Source: Nitrosomonas sp.
GTDB lineage: Bacteria; Pseudomonadota; Gammaproteobacteria; Burkholderiales; Nitrosomonadaceae
Direction: 5' to 3'
Assembly (NCBI GenBank): GCA_024282035.1
Contig: JAMWZR010000017.1
Coordinates: forward strand, 1 to 55,014
Length of the DNA: 55,014 bases
The notes below the pieces were generated by a model that was not told the DNA's origin, did not search any database, and saw only the letters and a list, made by a program, of their open reading frames with translations. Position 1 is the stretch's first letter; each line of letters opens with the position of its first letter. Shown here piece by piece: positions 17,067 to 26,078 of the stretch. A program made the translations under genes and the position numbers.

Positions 17067-17570
17067 ATGTCACATTCAATCTATCGCAAGCGTGTTTTGG
17101 TCTTGCTCATTATCACCGGTTTGTTCAGTGGATGCGCCTCGATGGTTTCCGATACCTCTCGGCATTCGACAGATTCCCGAAAAAGCACACCAAAATCCGG
17201 TAAAGCCTATAACAAGCCCTACAAAGTCAAAGGAGTCACATATTACCCACTGCCATCAGCCAGCGGCTATCGGGAAGTCGGCACAGCTTCCTGGTACGGC
17301 TCGGAATCCGGCAATCGCACAGCCATGGGAACGCGTTTCGTACCACACGGACTGACAGCCGCGCATCGGACATTGCCTTTACCCACAAAAGTTCGCGTCA
17401 CCAATCTACACAACGGGCGGCATGTCGATGTCATTGTCAATGATCGCGGTCCCTTCAAACATGATCGCATCATTGATCTCTCGAAGGGAGCGGCCAAGAA
17501 AATCGGCGTGCAGGGCTTGGCCAAGGTAAAAATCGAATATCTAGATGAAAAGATCAGCCAGAACGACTAG
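17067..17570 (+). CDS. rlpA: RlpA-like septal ring lipoprotein
   Basis: Outer-membrane lipoprotein of the RlpA family, which cleaves denuded glycan strands at the septum in some species. The 167-residue protein has a lipobox LFSGC (lipidated Cys23). Its double-psi beta-barrel spans 72-165 with TASWYG, LTAAHRTLP, VRVTNLHNG, VNDRGPF (124-130) and IIDLSKGAAKKIG. It has no C-terminal SPOR domain, so it is the short form. The usual FHGxxTAxGE stretch appears as SESGNRTAMGTRF, so the catalytic environment is somewhat altered and activity is uncertain. Confidence 0.88.
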   Translation: MSHSIYRKRVLVLLIITGLFSGCASMVSDTSRHSTDSRKSTPKSGKAYNKPYKVKGVTYYPLPSASGYREVGTASWYGSESGNRTAMGTRFVPHGLTAAHRTLPLPTKVRVTNLHNGRHVDVIVNDRGPFKHDRIIDLSKGAAKKIGVQGLAKVKIEYLDEKISQND

Positions 17571-17683
17571 GTTTTGATGCGTTGCAAATCCAATCCATTT
17601 TTTAGCAAAGCATTCACCCCAAAACAATTTCGCCATTCCATCGACACTAACCAACACCCGACACCACTTTCTCTGGCATTTCT

Positions 17684-18649
17684 CTAATCGTCGGATGAGA
17701 ATCCAGCGCCCAGACCTGTTCCCGCTCCACTCGCTCCAGAATTCGCCCCTGATCCGGACCCAGTCGCACCAGATGAAGACTTCGAAGAAAACGGCGAATT
17801 GCTGCTCCCCGAACTGGAGCCCGAATTCGGAGATGACTGTGGAGCAAACGGTGAATTACTAGCGCCGGATTTGGGAGGCTGTTTGGAAGCTGAACCGGAA
17901 TTCGCTCCCCCTTTGTTGTCTCCAGGTTTGTAAATAAATTGCCAATCCTGATAGGTCACAGCCTCCTTAAATTTGGAGTATTGCTCTGGAAAGCGATCTT
18001 TTTTGATCGGCTTTCTTTGCGACAGGCTGTAGACGCCCACAATTCGCTTGCCCGTGCCTGAACTCATGCCTGCAGTGCTGGTACTGGGTGAATTATTTGT
18101 AGCTGTAGTGGCAGTGCTATTGTCACCCGCTACCGAATTGGTATTGACCGGAGAATTGGCATTGGCATTTGCTGATGTGCTGTTATTGGGTGTCAGAGTA
18201 TTGCTCGATGCCGCAGTACCCGAACCACTTTGAGTACTCGAATTCAAATTTTTGTTTGCAGCCGTAGAAGAATTGTTGCTGCTGGAATTACTGGAACCCG
18301 AGCGCTGTGTACTGGATTGATTGGTGACCGGTGGCGCTTCTTCCACCACCCCCCACTCGGCTGTATTCGTTATGGGGTCCAGATAAATTTTCCGAATGTG
18401 GCGTTTGACATTTGGCAAGCGTTCATCTTTCAGCAAATCCTCCAAGGAAGTCGGAAATTGCTTGGTGCCTGTATTGTGGTAAGACATGATGGCCCTGCGA
18501 AATTCCTCTCCGATGAACATCAATTCAGCTTCTTTCTGGCGCTGGGATTTGGTTTGCCACATTTGCGCCGTGCCTGCCATGACAATGCCTGCCAATGCGA
18601 CAGCAAACAACGCCCACAAATAGACAAATCCGCGTTCAGAAAACCTCAT
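17684..18649 (-). CDS. Type II secretion pseudopilin-like protein with low-complexity tail
   Basis: A 321-residue last member of the secretion operon. The N-terminus (ERGFVYLWALFAVALAG) looks like a class III leader plus pilin helix, with Gly7/Phe8 as the processing site. It lacks the usual Glu at +5 (Trp instead), as in GspK-type minor pseudopilins. A pilin-like head follows to about residue 105 (EEFRRAIMSYHNTGTKQFP, LEDLLKDERLPNVKRHIRKIYLDPI). The rest is Ser/Asn/Thr/Gly-rich and probably disordered, with one conserved-looking island around 205-245 (GKRIVGVYSLSQRKP to YQDWQFIY). It ends in Asp-rich SSDD. Likely a tip or minor pseudopilin, by inference. Confidence 0.72.
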   Translation of the reverse strand: MRFSERGFVYLWALFAVALAGIVMAGTAQMWQTKSQRQKEAELMFIGEEFRRAIMSYHNTGTKQFPTSLEDLLKDERLPNVKRHIRKIYLDPITNTAEWGVVEEAPPVTNQSSTQRSGSSNSSSNNSSTAANKNLNSSTQSGSGTAASSNTLTPNNSTSANANANSPVNTNSVAGDNSTATTATNNSPSTSTAGMSSGTGKRIVGVYSLSQRKPIKKDRFPEQYSKFKEAVTYQDWQFIYKPGDNKGGANSGSASKQPPKSGASNSPFAPQSSPNSGSSSGSSNSPFSSKSSSGATGSGSGANSGASGAGTGLGAGFSSDD

Positions 18650-18687
18650 TGCGCTTAGCGAAAAAGAATGTACGAAAGTTTACAGGC

Positions 18688-19077
18688 TTACCATTCCTCA
18701 TAAAAAGTACCATCAATGGCCCGTCCGTTATAGCCGCTGTGCACATCGTACACACCAGCTTCGGTTAGATTCTTGGGAGGTACTTCGATCCAAGTCTTGT
18801 CGCTGTCGGTGAAGGGATCCTTGGGAATACTGCGCATGTATCGTTTGTCGACGAGCTCGACCAAATCTATGGGGTACTTGCCAAAATCGGAATAAAACTG
18901 ATCGATGGCGTTTCGCATGATTCCCAAATCCTGCCGCAACACGGCTTCCTTGGCTTTATCCAGAGAATTGAAGTAGCGAGGCGCAACAATACTGAGCAAG
19001 GTCGCTACAATGGCCATTACCACGAGTAATTCGATCAGGGTGAAACCCTGCTGCTTCATAGTCTTGCGTATAGCCAT
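18688..19077 (-). CDS. Type II secretion pseudopilin, GspG-like
   Basis: A 129-residue pseudopilin. The cleavage motif QQGFTLIELLVVMAI has Gly11/Phe12 and the conserved Glu at +5. The C-terminal head has the family's YPIDLVEL, RYMRSIPKDPFTD and W...P elements near the end (NGRAIDGTFYEEW). I chose ATG at 19077, whose A overlaps the stop of the gene upstream (TGATG); two GTG codons just before are in frame too. It should be processed by PilD and assembled into the pseudopilus. Confidence 0.88.
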   Translation of the reverse strand: MAIRKTMKQQGFTLIELLVVMAIVATLLSIVAPRYFNSLDKAKEAVLRQDLGIMRNAIDQFYSDFGKYPIDLVELVDKRYMRSIPKDPFTDSDKTWIEVPPKNLTEAGVYDVHSGYNGRAIDGTFYEEW

Positions 19078-19580
19078 CACCACTCTCGATAAGGAATGCC
19101 GTTCAGACCAATTTCCTCCGAACGTGAGAACACATCAAAAACATCGTTACCTTCCTTGGGGCTGTCCCAAGGACTTTCATAACTGCGCTTTCCCCATGTA
19201 TCGACTGCCGATGTGACCGGCATACCTGGAGAAATATCCATCTCAACGAACATGGGATCGCGTGGCAAGCGGCGCAAGAAATAGATCACTTTCTTGTCCG
19301 TGCTCTTGGCATCTGGAACACCGATAAATAGCTCTTCCAGTCTGGGAGGGTAACCCGATTCATCCGCTTTTTTGGTAATCTTGCCATCATCCACCGCTTG
19401 CTTGTAAGCATCAATCGCTGTCCGTATCTGCCTTAGTGCAGTGCGTAAATCCTCTTCTTTCTCCCGTTTGACCATCAACTCACGCAATGGCAATGCTGCA
19501 GTAGCCAGAATAGTCATGATTACCAGCACGACTATCAGTTCTATCAGCGTGAAACCACGATTCCTGTTGAAGCTCCGCAA
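19077..19580 (-). CDS. Type II secretion pseudopilin, TTG start
   Basis: A 167-residue pseudopilin with cleavage motif RGFTLIELIVVLVIM (Gly9/Phe10, Glu at +5). The soluble head includes EEDLRTALRQIRTAIDAYKQAVDD, YPPRLEELFIGVP, FLRRLPRDPMFVE, and a C-terminal GLNGIPYREW related to that of the next gene. No ATG precedes the leader; TTG at 19580 is preceded by GAAGGT at good spacing, which settles the start. It lies 18 bases after the secretin stop, so it is co-transcribed. Confidence 0.88.
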   Translation of the reverse strand: MRSFNRNRGFTLIELIVVLVIMTILATAALPLRELMVKREKEEDLRTALRQIRTAIDAYKQAVDDGKITKKADESGYPPRLEELFIGVPDAKSTDKKVIYFLRRLPRDPMFVEMDISPGMPVTSAVDTWGKRSYESPWDSPKEGNDVFDVFSRSEEIGLNGIPYREW

Positions 19581-19598
19581 TGCGATACCTTCAGAACG

Positions 19599-21890
19599 TT
19601 ACTTAAAGTTAATGGTTGTCGGCGGTGGCAACGTCACATCGACAGAATCCCCGTTTTCGATATCCTCACCACTCGCACTTTGTATGCTGACCTCGGTCGA
19701 ACCCGCATTGGCTGCAATGACCTTGAATCGAAGCTGGGTTGCCATACCTGCCGTTTGATCCTTGCCCAATTTGATCGTGCGTGAACCCGATTTGTTTCCT
19801 CCATCGAGTAATTCCAGCACACTGGATTCGTAGCTAAGCTGCAAATCGGTGTTGACCGTGGGTTTTGCACCGACCAGACGCACATTGACCGAGAATTCCT
19901 TGTCCAACCCAACGTTGGTAGGTGCTTGCATGGTCACCGTAGGCGAAGTATTCGCGGCTGCCTTCTCGAAAGAATTGGGAAGACCTCGTTCTTCTCCTGG
20001 AGCGGATGGAGCAAACGCATTACCTCCACCACGAATACTGCCTCCCTGTCCAGCACCTGCCGGAGCAAGTCCGAGAGATTGTGCCGCAGTTTTCTTGATA
20101 GAAACAGGTAATTTACCTGCTTCGCTGGCTGTACCAAAATGGTGTTCTCTTTCGAAACTATCCGCTTTAGGAAGATTACGAATAATCCGTGGCGTAATTA
20201 GTAATACCACCTCACTTTTTTTTCTCTTAACATCTTGGCTTGATGTAAAGCGATCCAGACCAGGGATATTTATCAATCCTGCCAAACCCTTTACTCCCCG
20301 TGTTTCATCATTCTGTATCAGTCCGGCAATAACTTGTGTTTCACCATCTTTGAGCGTCAGCAATGTCTCGGCATTCCTGGTATTAACGATTGGAGCTGTT
20401 GCTTCGCCAGGACCTTTGGCGTCGCCCGTACTATTACTTACTTCTAGCGTCACTTTCAAAGTAACATCATCGTTCAAGCCGATACGTGGTTCGACATCCA
20501 ATTTGATACCCAAATCAATAAAGGTTGGTGTAGAAGTCACAATTGAATTGATACCAGGCTGAACGTTAGCTGTAAAAAACGGCCGCTTTTCACCAATATG
20601 GATTTTGGCTTTCTCTTTATTGCTAACACGAACTCTGGGATTAGCCAATAGATCACCATTAGTAAGATTCTGAGCGAAATCAATTACAGCCTGGTTAGAA
20701 ACAGAGAAACTCTTAAGACCAACACCATTGGCACCAATCTGATTCAAGTATGCCGCACCAGCTACTGGTGCCGCTCCGATAGCTGCCAAACCACTGTAAG
20801 TGACATTTTGCGGAAATTTTGGACCAAGCAAGAAAGTATTCTCACGTGCAATTTCGATAACTACCACATCCAACATTACTTCGGGTTCCGCCAGATCATT
20901 CAGCGAGACTAAACGTTCGGTCAGGCGGATGGCTTCCAACGTATCTCGCATGATGAACAGATTCAACTGCTCATTGACATAAATGTCCTTGGCTTTGACA
21001 ATACCCCTAACCATCGCCACCATTTGCTTGACATCGGTATAGGCCACTTGAAAACTGCGCACCACCAATTCCTGATAATCCTTCTGCTTAGCCGGTGTAT
21101 TCGGGTAGACCAGTATCGAATTACTATTTAGTACCTTAAAAGCCAGTTGGTTGGTAGTCAGGATCAGCTTGAGAATATCCTCAATCGTGTTATTGCGCAC
21201 AAAAATCGAGAGTTTATTGTCTTGCCGGATATCCTTGTCAAAAACGAAATTAATTCCCGCTGTACGCGAAATCAGCTCGAAAACTGTCTTTAGATCGGTA
21301 TCCTTGAATTCCATTGTGACGGTTTTCTTGAACGAGGATTCCAATGCCAGATCAGTTACTTCGGGACGAGACAAATGCGAATTGATCTCGGAAATCAGTT
21401 GACGCGCATAAGATTGTTGCGGATTTTCTTGTAACACTGCTCGTACGATGTTCTCAGCTTTGGTAATCTCTTTGCGAGCCAGCAGCTCCCTTGCGGATTG
21501 AATTGACGCAATATGACGCCGTTCAGTCTTAATAGCTTCAATACCATCTCTTGCGCGCTCATTGGTTGCATGCAGATTCAATACACGTTGATAACTTTTT
21601 TCAGCTTGATCCAGATTACCCGAAAAAACAGCGTTATCGCCTTCCAAAAGAATTCTAGCCATTACATCTTCACGCATCCGTATCTGGACTGCTCGAATTT
21701 CCTTGTTGTCTGGCTCTTCTCGTTGCGCTTGCTCAATCTTTTCCAAACCTTTCTCGAATTCACCGGCTGCGATCAACTTCTGCCCATCGTCAAAAGCAAT
21801 ATTGCGTGTACCGAACGTCTTATTGTTGATTGCACATCCCGCCAATATCGCCAGCAAAATACCAAAGACAAATATTCTCCAGCTTTTCAT
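19599..21890 (-). CDS. Type II secretion secretin (GspD/PilQ-like) with cohesin-like C-terminal domain
   Basis: Outer-membrane channel subunit of 763 residues. It is predicted to be a lipoprotein (lipobox ILAGC, Cys19). Residues 33-165 form TPR-like helices, an unusual N-terminus for a secretin. An N0/STN-type domain spans about 185-260 (VTMEFKDTDLKTVFELI) and an N1-type domain about 265-340. The secretin core spans about 340-580 (DLLANPRVRVSNKEKAKIHIG; LIQNDETRGVKGLAGLINIPG; SEVVLLITPRII). After a Gly/Pro linker, residues about 640-763 form a cohesin-like beta-sandwich (PTVTMQAPTNVGLDKEFSV; LQLSYESSVLELL). Overlaps the upstream PilP-like gene by four bases. Confidence 0.9.
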   Translation of the reverse strand: MKSWRIFVFGILLAILAGCAINNKTFGTRNIAFDDGQKLIAAGEFEKGLEKIEQAQREEPDNKEIRAVQIRMREDVMARILLEGDNAVFSGNLDQAEKSYQRVLNLHATNERARDGIEAIKTERRHIASIQSARELLARKEITKAENIVRAVLQENPQQSYARQLISEINSHLSRPEVTDLALESSFKKTVTMEFKDTDLKTVFELISRTAGINFVFDKDIRQDNKLSIFVRNNTIEDILKLILTTNQLAFKVLNSNSILVYPNTPAKQKDYQELVVRSFQVAYTDVKQMVAMVRGIVKAKDIYVNEQLNLFIMRDTLEAIRLTERLVSLNDLAEPEVMLDVVVIEIARENTFLLGPKFPQNVTYSGLAAIGAAPVAGAAYLNQIGANGVGLKSFSVSNQAVIDFAQNLTNGDLLANPRVRVSNKEKAKIHIGEKRPFFTANVQPGINSIVTSTPTFIDLGIKLDVEPRIGLNDDVTLKVTLEVSNSTGDAKGPGEATAPIVNTRNAETLLTLKDGETQVIAGLIQNDETRGVKGLAGLINIPGLDRFTSSQDVKRKKSEVVLLITPRIIRNLPKADSFEREHHFGTASEAGKLPVSIKKTAAQSLGLAPAGAGQGGSIRGGGNAFAPSAPGEERGLPNSFEKAAANTSPTVTMQAPTNVGLDKEFSVNVRLVGAKPTVNTDLQLSYESSVLELLDGGNKSGSRTIKLGKDQTAGMATQLRFKVIAANAGSTEVSIQSASGEDIENGDSVDVTLPPPTTINFK

Positions 21891-22465
21891 CGCATATTAC
21901 CTGCTAATTTATTATTGATCGTAAGGGTCTGTTTGATATTCAACGGAAGGTAGGTCACTTTTATCTCATTATCGTTAATCGCGTCCAAACGGTATTGCTC
22001 ATTGATTTTTCCACCAATTCTTGCAATGAAATTCTCTCCCGGTTGTGACAAGAATACCCAGGTATCGCTACCCGATATGGCTTTACCAGCATATTTGAAC
22101 TGCAACGGTGGTGCCGTTGGTGCTGGAGGAGGGATGGCTGCCGCTCTCGCCAGTTCTGCCTCTTTTGCAGCCGCTTGTTCCTCTGCCGTGACCTTGGGTT
22201 TCTTGGGCGCCCAATTGGTGGACACAAATAATTCACCCGCAGTGGAATTAAATTTCCTTTGCCCCAGCTTGCTGACATCCAGATACTCAGCGTTGCCTTC
22301 CTGAGCCTTGCTTCTTTCCGGCGCCGACTTCGATGTTTGCACCGGTTCAACCGTGTTGATCACACTGTCTTCGCCTTCATCATCAACCAATGCCACTGCC
22401 AGCAGAGTGACAACCAACGCTCCGCCCAGTAACAATTTCCTTTTTTTCTCAGCAGAATCCATCAT
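21887..22465 (-). CDS. PilP/GspC-like inner-membrane protein of the secretion operon
   Basis: A 192-residue bitopic protein. A short cytosolic start (MMDSAEKKRK) leads into one transmembrane helix (LLLGGALVVTLLAVALV), then a Pro/Ala-rich linker (to about 120) and a small beta-rich domain at the C-terminus (PPLQFKYAGKAISGSDTWVFLSQ to TLTINNKLAGN). That domain resembles the HR domain of PilP/GspC, which docks on the secretin periplasmic domains. Coupled by 4-bp overlaps at both ends. No named family is certain. Confidence 0.65.
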   Translation of the reverse strand: MMDSAEKKRKLLLGGALVVTLLAVALVDDEGEDSVINTVEPVQTSKSAPERSKAQEGNAEYLDVSKLGQRKFNSTAGELFVSTNWAPKKPKVTAEEQAAAKEAELARAAAIPPPAPTAPPLQFKYAGKAISGSDTWVFLSQPGENFIARIGGKINEQYRLDAINDNEIKVTYLPLNIKQTLTINNKLAGNMR

Positions 22466-23058
22466 TTATTCAAATAAAGATTGATCTCAAGTCGCATTTC
22501 GAGTCGGTCGGAAGAAACACTCTCCCGTTTGATGGCAATGGCTGATATGGCCATCGCCGGAACGGCTTCCAGCGCATCGGCAATAAAGGCCCGGATTTCG
22601 GGATAGCGCCCTTTAACCGGCAAAATCATTTCATAACGTGCCAGACGAGCATCTTTCTCATTCACCAGGCGATATTCACTGCTGCTCAACTCTACTTTCT
22701 GTTTCTTGGCCAGCCGTACCAATTCCCGAATCCAGAACGGTGAGGAATCGATGCTCGGAAAGAAATCATAGAAAACCTGCAAGGCTTGATCGCTACTCAT
22801 TTTTTTACCCGTATCGGCATCACCGGATGTTTGCTTTGCATTGGCTTGCACCTGCAATGTTTCAGCACGTTCCTTCAATTTCTGCAGAGCAGAATCCTGC
22901 GGCAGCACGGCCGAAAAGAAATAGATGACAGTGACTACCAGCAACCCCATACCGATTTTTCCCAGCGCTCCCAGTCGGTTGATATGCCAGCGCAGCAATG
23001 GCAGAAACTGGTTCCATTGTGCTTGTGCTATTTGTGTATTCAACTGTTTTAAATCCAT
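22462..23058 (-). CDS. PilO/GspM-like assembly protein
   Basis: A 198-residue bitopic protein with a single membrane helix (GKIGMGLLVVTVIYFFSAVLP), then a coiled-coil-like stretch (LQKLKERAETLQVQANAKQ) and a ferredoxin-like domain (FWIRELVRLAKKQKVELSSSEYRLVNEKDARLA; IKRESVSSDRLEMRLEINLYL). This is the PilO/GspM pattern. It partners with the PilN-like protein encoded immediately upstream, overlapping it by ten bases. Confidence 0.7.
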   Translation of the reverse strand: MDLKQLNTQIAQAQWNQFLPLLRWHINRLGALGKIGMGLLVVTVIYFFSAVLPQDSALQKLKERAETLQVQANAKQTSGDADTGKKMSSDQALQVFYDFFPSIDSSPFWIRELVRLAKKQKVELSSSEYRLVNEKDARLARYEMILPVKGRYPEIRAFIADALEAVPAMAISAIAIKRESVSSDRLEMRLEINLYLNK

Positions 23059-23588
23059 ACGGCTGTCAATAGAAAGACAATCGGACGATGCGGATTGTCT
23101 TGTTTAATCCTGTAATTGATCAAATGAACATTTTCAAAAACCGTTTCCCTCTCAAGAGCCTCTACAAAATCCAGTAACTCAGACATATTTCTTGCCTCGC
23201 CACTAATACGCAGCGTTCGACTGGATACATTAGGTTGCAGAGACAATAGTGCGATTTCATCCGTTGCCGCATGCTCAATGGAATCAAACAGGGCTTCCCA
23301 AGGCAAATTGATCTGATCGAGTACGGCATTGGCTTGTGCCACTTCCTTGCGAATTTCCTGACCAAATTCCCTGATTCGGGCAGTAGAACGGGTACGCGGC
23401 GCGTTTTTCTGTTGTTGCAGCTTCTCCAGTCGCTCGACACGGCTGCTCCAATGATTGACTTCCTCGGTGAGGTGGCGGTATTGCAGCAACACGGCCAGTG
23501 ACACCAGCAATCCGATCAGCAGAATCGTGATATCGACCTGAGGAATCGACTGTTCCCGGTAAGGAAATTTGAGCTTCAGGCGAGACAT
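23049..23588 (-). CDS. PilN-like assembly protein
   Basis: A 179-residue protein with a short cytosolic start (MSRLKLKFPYREQ), a membrane helix (ITILLIGLLVSLAVLLQY), a coiled coil (HLTEEVNHWSSRVERLEKLQ) and a ferredoxin-like periplasmic domain (EIALLSLQPNVSSRTLRISG; MSELLDFVEALERE). This matches PilN or the periplasmic half of GspL. It overlaps the PilM-like gene by 13 bases, so the GspL equivalent is split into two genes here. Confidence 0.7.
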   Translation of the reverse strand: MSRLKLKFPYREQSIPQVDITILLIGLLVSLAVLLQYRHLTEEVNHWSSRVERLEKLQQQKNAPRTRSTARIREFGQEIRKEVAQANAVLDQINLPWEALFDSIEHAATDEIALLSLQPNVSSRTLRISGEARNMSELLDFVEALERETVFENVHLINYRIKQDNPHRPIVFLLTAVWI

Positions 23589-24409
23589 TGATGATTCTCC
23601 GTATCCTGAACGATCGCAACCGGATAATGCGCAGGAACAGACAGCGGCTCATTCGACAACGACAAGAGCCGCCAGCCTGATTCTTGTGGTAACACCAGAT
23701 TGGGGTACTCGGGGGCAAAAACATGCACGCTTTCCTGCGCTTCCTTTCTGCCCACCAGAACGACTTCCTGATCCAGGATGGCAACCAGCTCATCCGTTAT
23801 ACTGCCCACAATGCGCTGATTACGCACGCTCAACCATACGCCATGATCAATGATACCTGCACAAATCCTTCCGGATTCGATCACAACCAGATAAATCCGT
23901 TCCTGACTCAGGATTGAGTGCCAGTAATCGTAAACTGATGCCAAATACGGTTCGACGCTCCTGAGCTTGCAGCGAGTATGCAAGGCCAATTCTTCCAGTT
24001 TCGTCATCAGCGCCAGCGGTATGGCAGCACAGATAGCACCTGTTCGTGGATCCCATTCACTGACACTGAGCACCCAGGAATCGGCGCGGTCGGCATAAAT
24101 CTCACGAACACGAAAGGTAGCGTAAGCTTTGACTTCTTCAGGCGTGGTTATTTCCTCCTGTGGAGGCAGGGTAACATAGCGAACAAATTGATTGGACAGG
24201 GTTACCTCCAGGCTACTTCCTGCATGGTGCAACAATTGCTGCTCCAGTTTTTGCAGGGCCGGCTGCCATGCTGGAATACCTGATTCCGGTGTACAGCATT
24301 CAGTGATGCGTGCATCCTGCACAGGTTTGAATCCCCTTCCAGTCCGAACCAGATCGATTCGATCGGAAGCCAGAAACACCTCGATCCGATCACTCCACGA
24401 TGGTAACAC
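23576..24409 (-). CDS. PilM/GspL-like cytoplasmic assembly protein
   Basis: A 277-residue soluble protein with weak similarity to the actin-like cytoplasmic domain of PilM/GspL. Seen are LEVTLSNQFVRYVTLPPQEE near 70-90 (an actin-fold beta hairpin), RVREIYAD, DPRTGAICAAIPLALMTKLEELA and SVEPYLASVYDYWHS. The full ATP-binding motifs of PilM are not obvious. The start is GTG at 24409, inside the preceding ATPase gene (20-bp overlap). Assigned largely from gene order between the ATPase and the PilN-like gene. Confidence 0.6.
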   Translation of the reverse strand: MLPSWSDRIEVFLASDRIDLVRTGRGFKPVQDARITECCTPESGIPAWQPALQKLEQQLLHHAGSSLEVTLSNQFVRYVTLPPQEEITTPEEVKAYATFRVREIYADRADSWVLSVSEWDPRTGAICAAIPLALMTKLEELALHTRCKLRSVEPYLASVYDYWHSILSQERIYLVVIESGRICAGIIDHGVWLSVRNQRIVGSITDELVAILDQEVVLVGRKEAQESVHVFAPEYPNLVLPQESGWRLLSLSNEPLSVPAHYPVAIVQDTENHQCLA

Positions 24410-26078
24410 GATTGGCTTCCTCCAAACTGGTTAATCCTTGCTTGACCATATCCAAGGCGGCTTCCCGCAAAAAGCGCGTACCATTCATCCGGGCTGCTTC
24501 CTTGATCCGGCGTATAGGCTCCTGCGCCACGATCAGTTCCCGGATCTCATCGTTCAGGATCAGAATCTCAGCAATGGCATTTCTGCCACGATATCCACTG
24601 CCCCGACATTGGCCACATCCCTTGCCACTGCGGAATCGATACTGATTGACCGAATCCATGGCTATGCCCGATTCCGCGATATATTTTTCATCCGGACGCT
24701 CATCGATGGCACAGTGCGGACACAGCAAACGCACCAGCCGCTGCGCAAGAATACCGTTGAGCGCAGAAACGAAACTATAGGGATCCACACCCATATGCGA
24801 GAAGCGGCCGATGACATCAAATACGTTATTGGCATGCACGGTGGTGAATACCAGATGCCCGGTCAATGCCGCCTGAATGGCGATTTGTGCCGTTTCCGCA
24901 TCGCGTATCTCACCCACCATGATCTTGTCCGGATCGTGCCGCAGAATCGATCGTAGACCGCGCGCAAAAGTCAATCCTTTCTTTTCGTTGACAGGAATCT
25001 GTAGAACTCCTGGCAACTGGTACTCGATAGGATCCTCGATGGTAATGATCTTGTCATTGCCTTTGTTGACTTCGGATATCGCTGCATACAGCGACGTCGT
25101 TTTACCACTACCTGTCGGCCCGGTAACCAGCAACATGCCGTAAGGCTCGGAGCTTAGGCGACGAATGGTCGCTATGGATGCTGCACTGAATCCGAGTTGA
25201 TTCAGTGTCAAGCCTTCGATCTGATCGGAGAGCGCTTGCCGATCTAGAATACGCAGAACCGCATCCTCACCAAATATACTGGGCATGATGGAAACCCGGA
25301 AATCAATTTCCCGCCCCTGGATTGAAATTTTGAAGCGGCCATCCTGCGGTACACGGCGTTCGGCAATATCCAGCTCCGACATCACCTTGATCCGGGAAAT
25401 GATCTGCTCAGCCAGATCTGCGCCTTGTATGACGCCGATCGAAGTTAATACGCCATCGATCCGATATTTGATAGCCAGCGAACCCAGCGTCATTTCCAGA
25501 TGAATGTCACTCGCCTGCGATTTATGTGCGTCGTAAAGCGTAGAATGCACCAAACGTACAACCTGACTGGTTCCTTCATTGATACTTTTGAGTGATAAAT
25601 CCTCGATACCACTCTGAATCTTGTCCAACTCGGTGGAGGGCAGAACTTGATCCATGGCACGCATGCTCTTTTCCTGTTGCGCAAAAAAAGCGGCCAAATC
25701 GGCGGGATGCACCAGATGCCAGGTGACCGCGATCTCAAAACGTTCTTCTGCCCATGCCCGTAATTTGCTGGAAAAAGGATTGCTAACTGCCAGCAGGCAT
25801 TCCTGTCCGCGGCGAAATAGCGCACATTCATGCATCATGGCTTCAGCGAAAGGCAATAAGTCAAACGCCGGAGTGAATGCATGAATATCCTTCATTTCCA
25901 ATATCGGCATATGCAATAACTGCCCCAGCCGCTGTGTCAGCTGATCCGGTGTAAAACCACTACCCTCCAGCACCTGCATGACGGAAACGCCCTGCTCGAA
26001 GGCTCTTTTCCTGGCATCTGCCAGATAGCCAATATCAAATGGTTGTTTCTCGGTCGTTTCTGAATTGATGTCGATCAA
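24390..26078 (-). CDS. gspE: Type II secretion / pilus assembly ATPase, GspE/PilB family
   Basis: Hexameric ATPase of 562 residues that powers pseudopilus extension at the inner membrane. An N1-type domain (about 15-130) is followed by the N2 and catalytic domains. Walker A is GPTGSGKT (320-327), an Asp box runs ITIEDPIEYQLPGVLQ (346-361), Walker B is IMVGEIRD (386-393) and a His box follows (LTGHLVFTTVHANN). The zinc tetracysteine is CPHC (453-456) with CGQC (488-491), followed by GYRGRNAIAEIL. All are intact, so it should be active. Overlaps the platform-protein gene upstream by four bases. Confidence 0.95.
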   Translation of the reverse strand: MIDINSETTEKQPFDIGYLADARKRAFEQGVSVMQVLEGSGFTPDQLTQRLGQLLHMPILEMKDIHAFTPAFDLLPFAEAMMHECALFRRGQECLLAVSNPFSSKLRAWAEERFEIAVTWHLVHPADLAAFFAQQEKSMRAMDQVLPSTELDKIQSGIEDLSLKSINEGTSQVVRLVHSTLYDAHKSQASDIHLEMTLGSLAIKYRIDGVLTSIGVIQGADLAEQIISRIKVMSELDIAERRVPQDGRFKISIQGREIDFRVSIMPSIFGEDAVLRILDRQALSDQIEGLTLNQLGFSAASIATIRRLSSEPYGMLLVTGPTGSGKTTSLYAAISEVNKGNDKIITIEDPIEYQLPGVLQIPVNEKKGLTFARGLRSILRHDPDKIMVGEIRDAETAQIAIQAALTGHLVFTTVHANNVFDVIGRFSHMGVDPYSFVSALNGILAQRLVRLLCPHCAIDERPDEKYIAESGIAMDSVNQYRFRSGKGCGQCRGSGYRGRNAIAEILILNDEIRELIVAQEPIRRIKEAARMNGTRFLREAALDMVKQGLTSLEEANRVTIVE

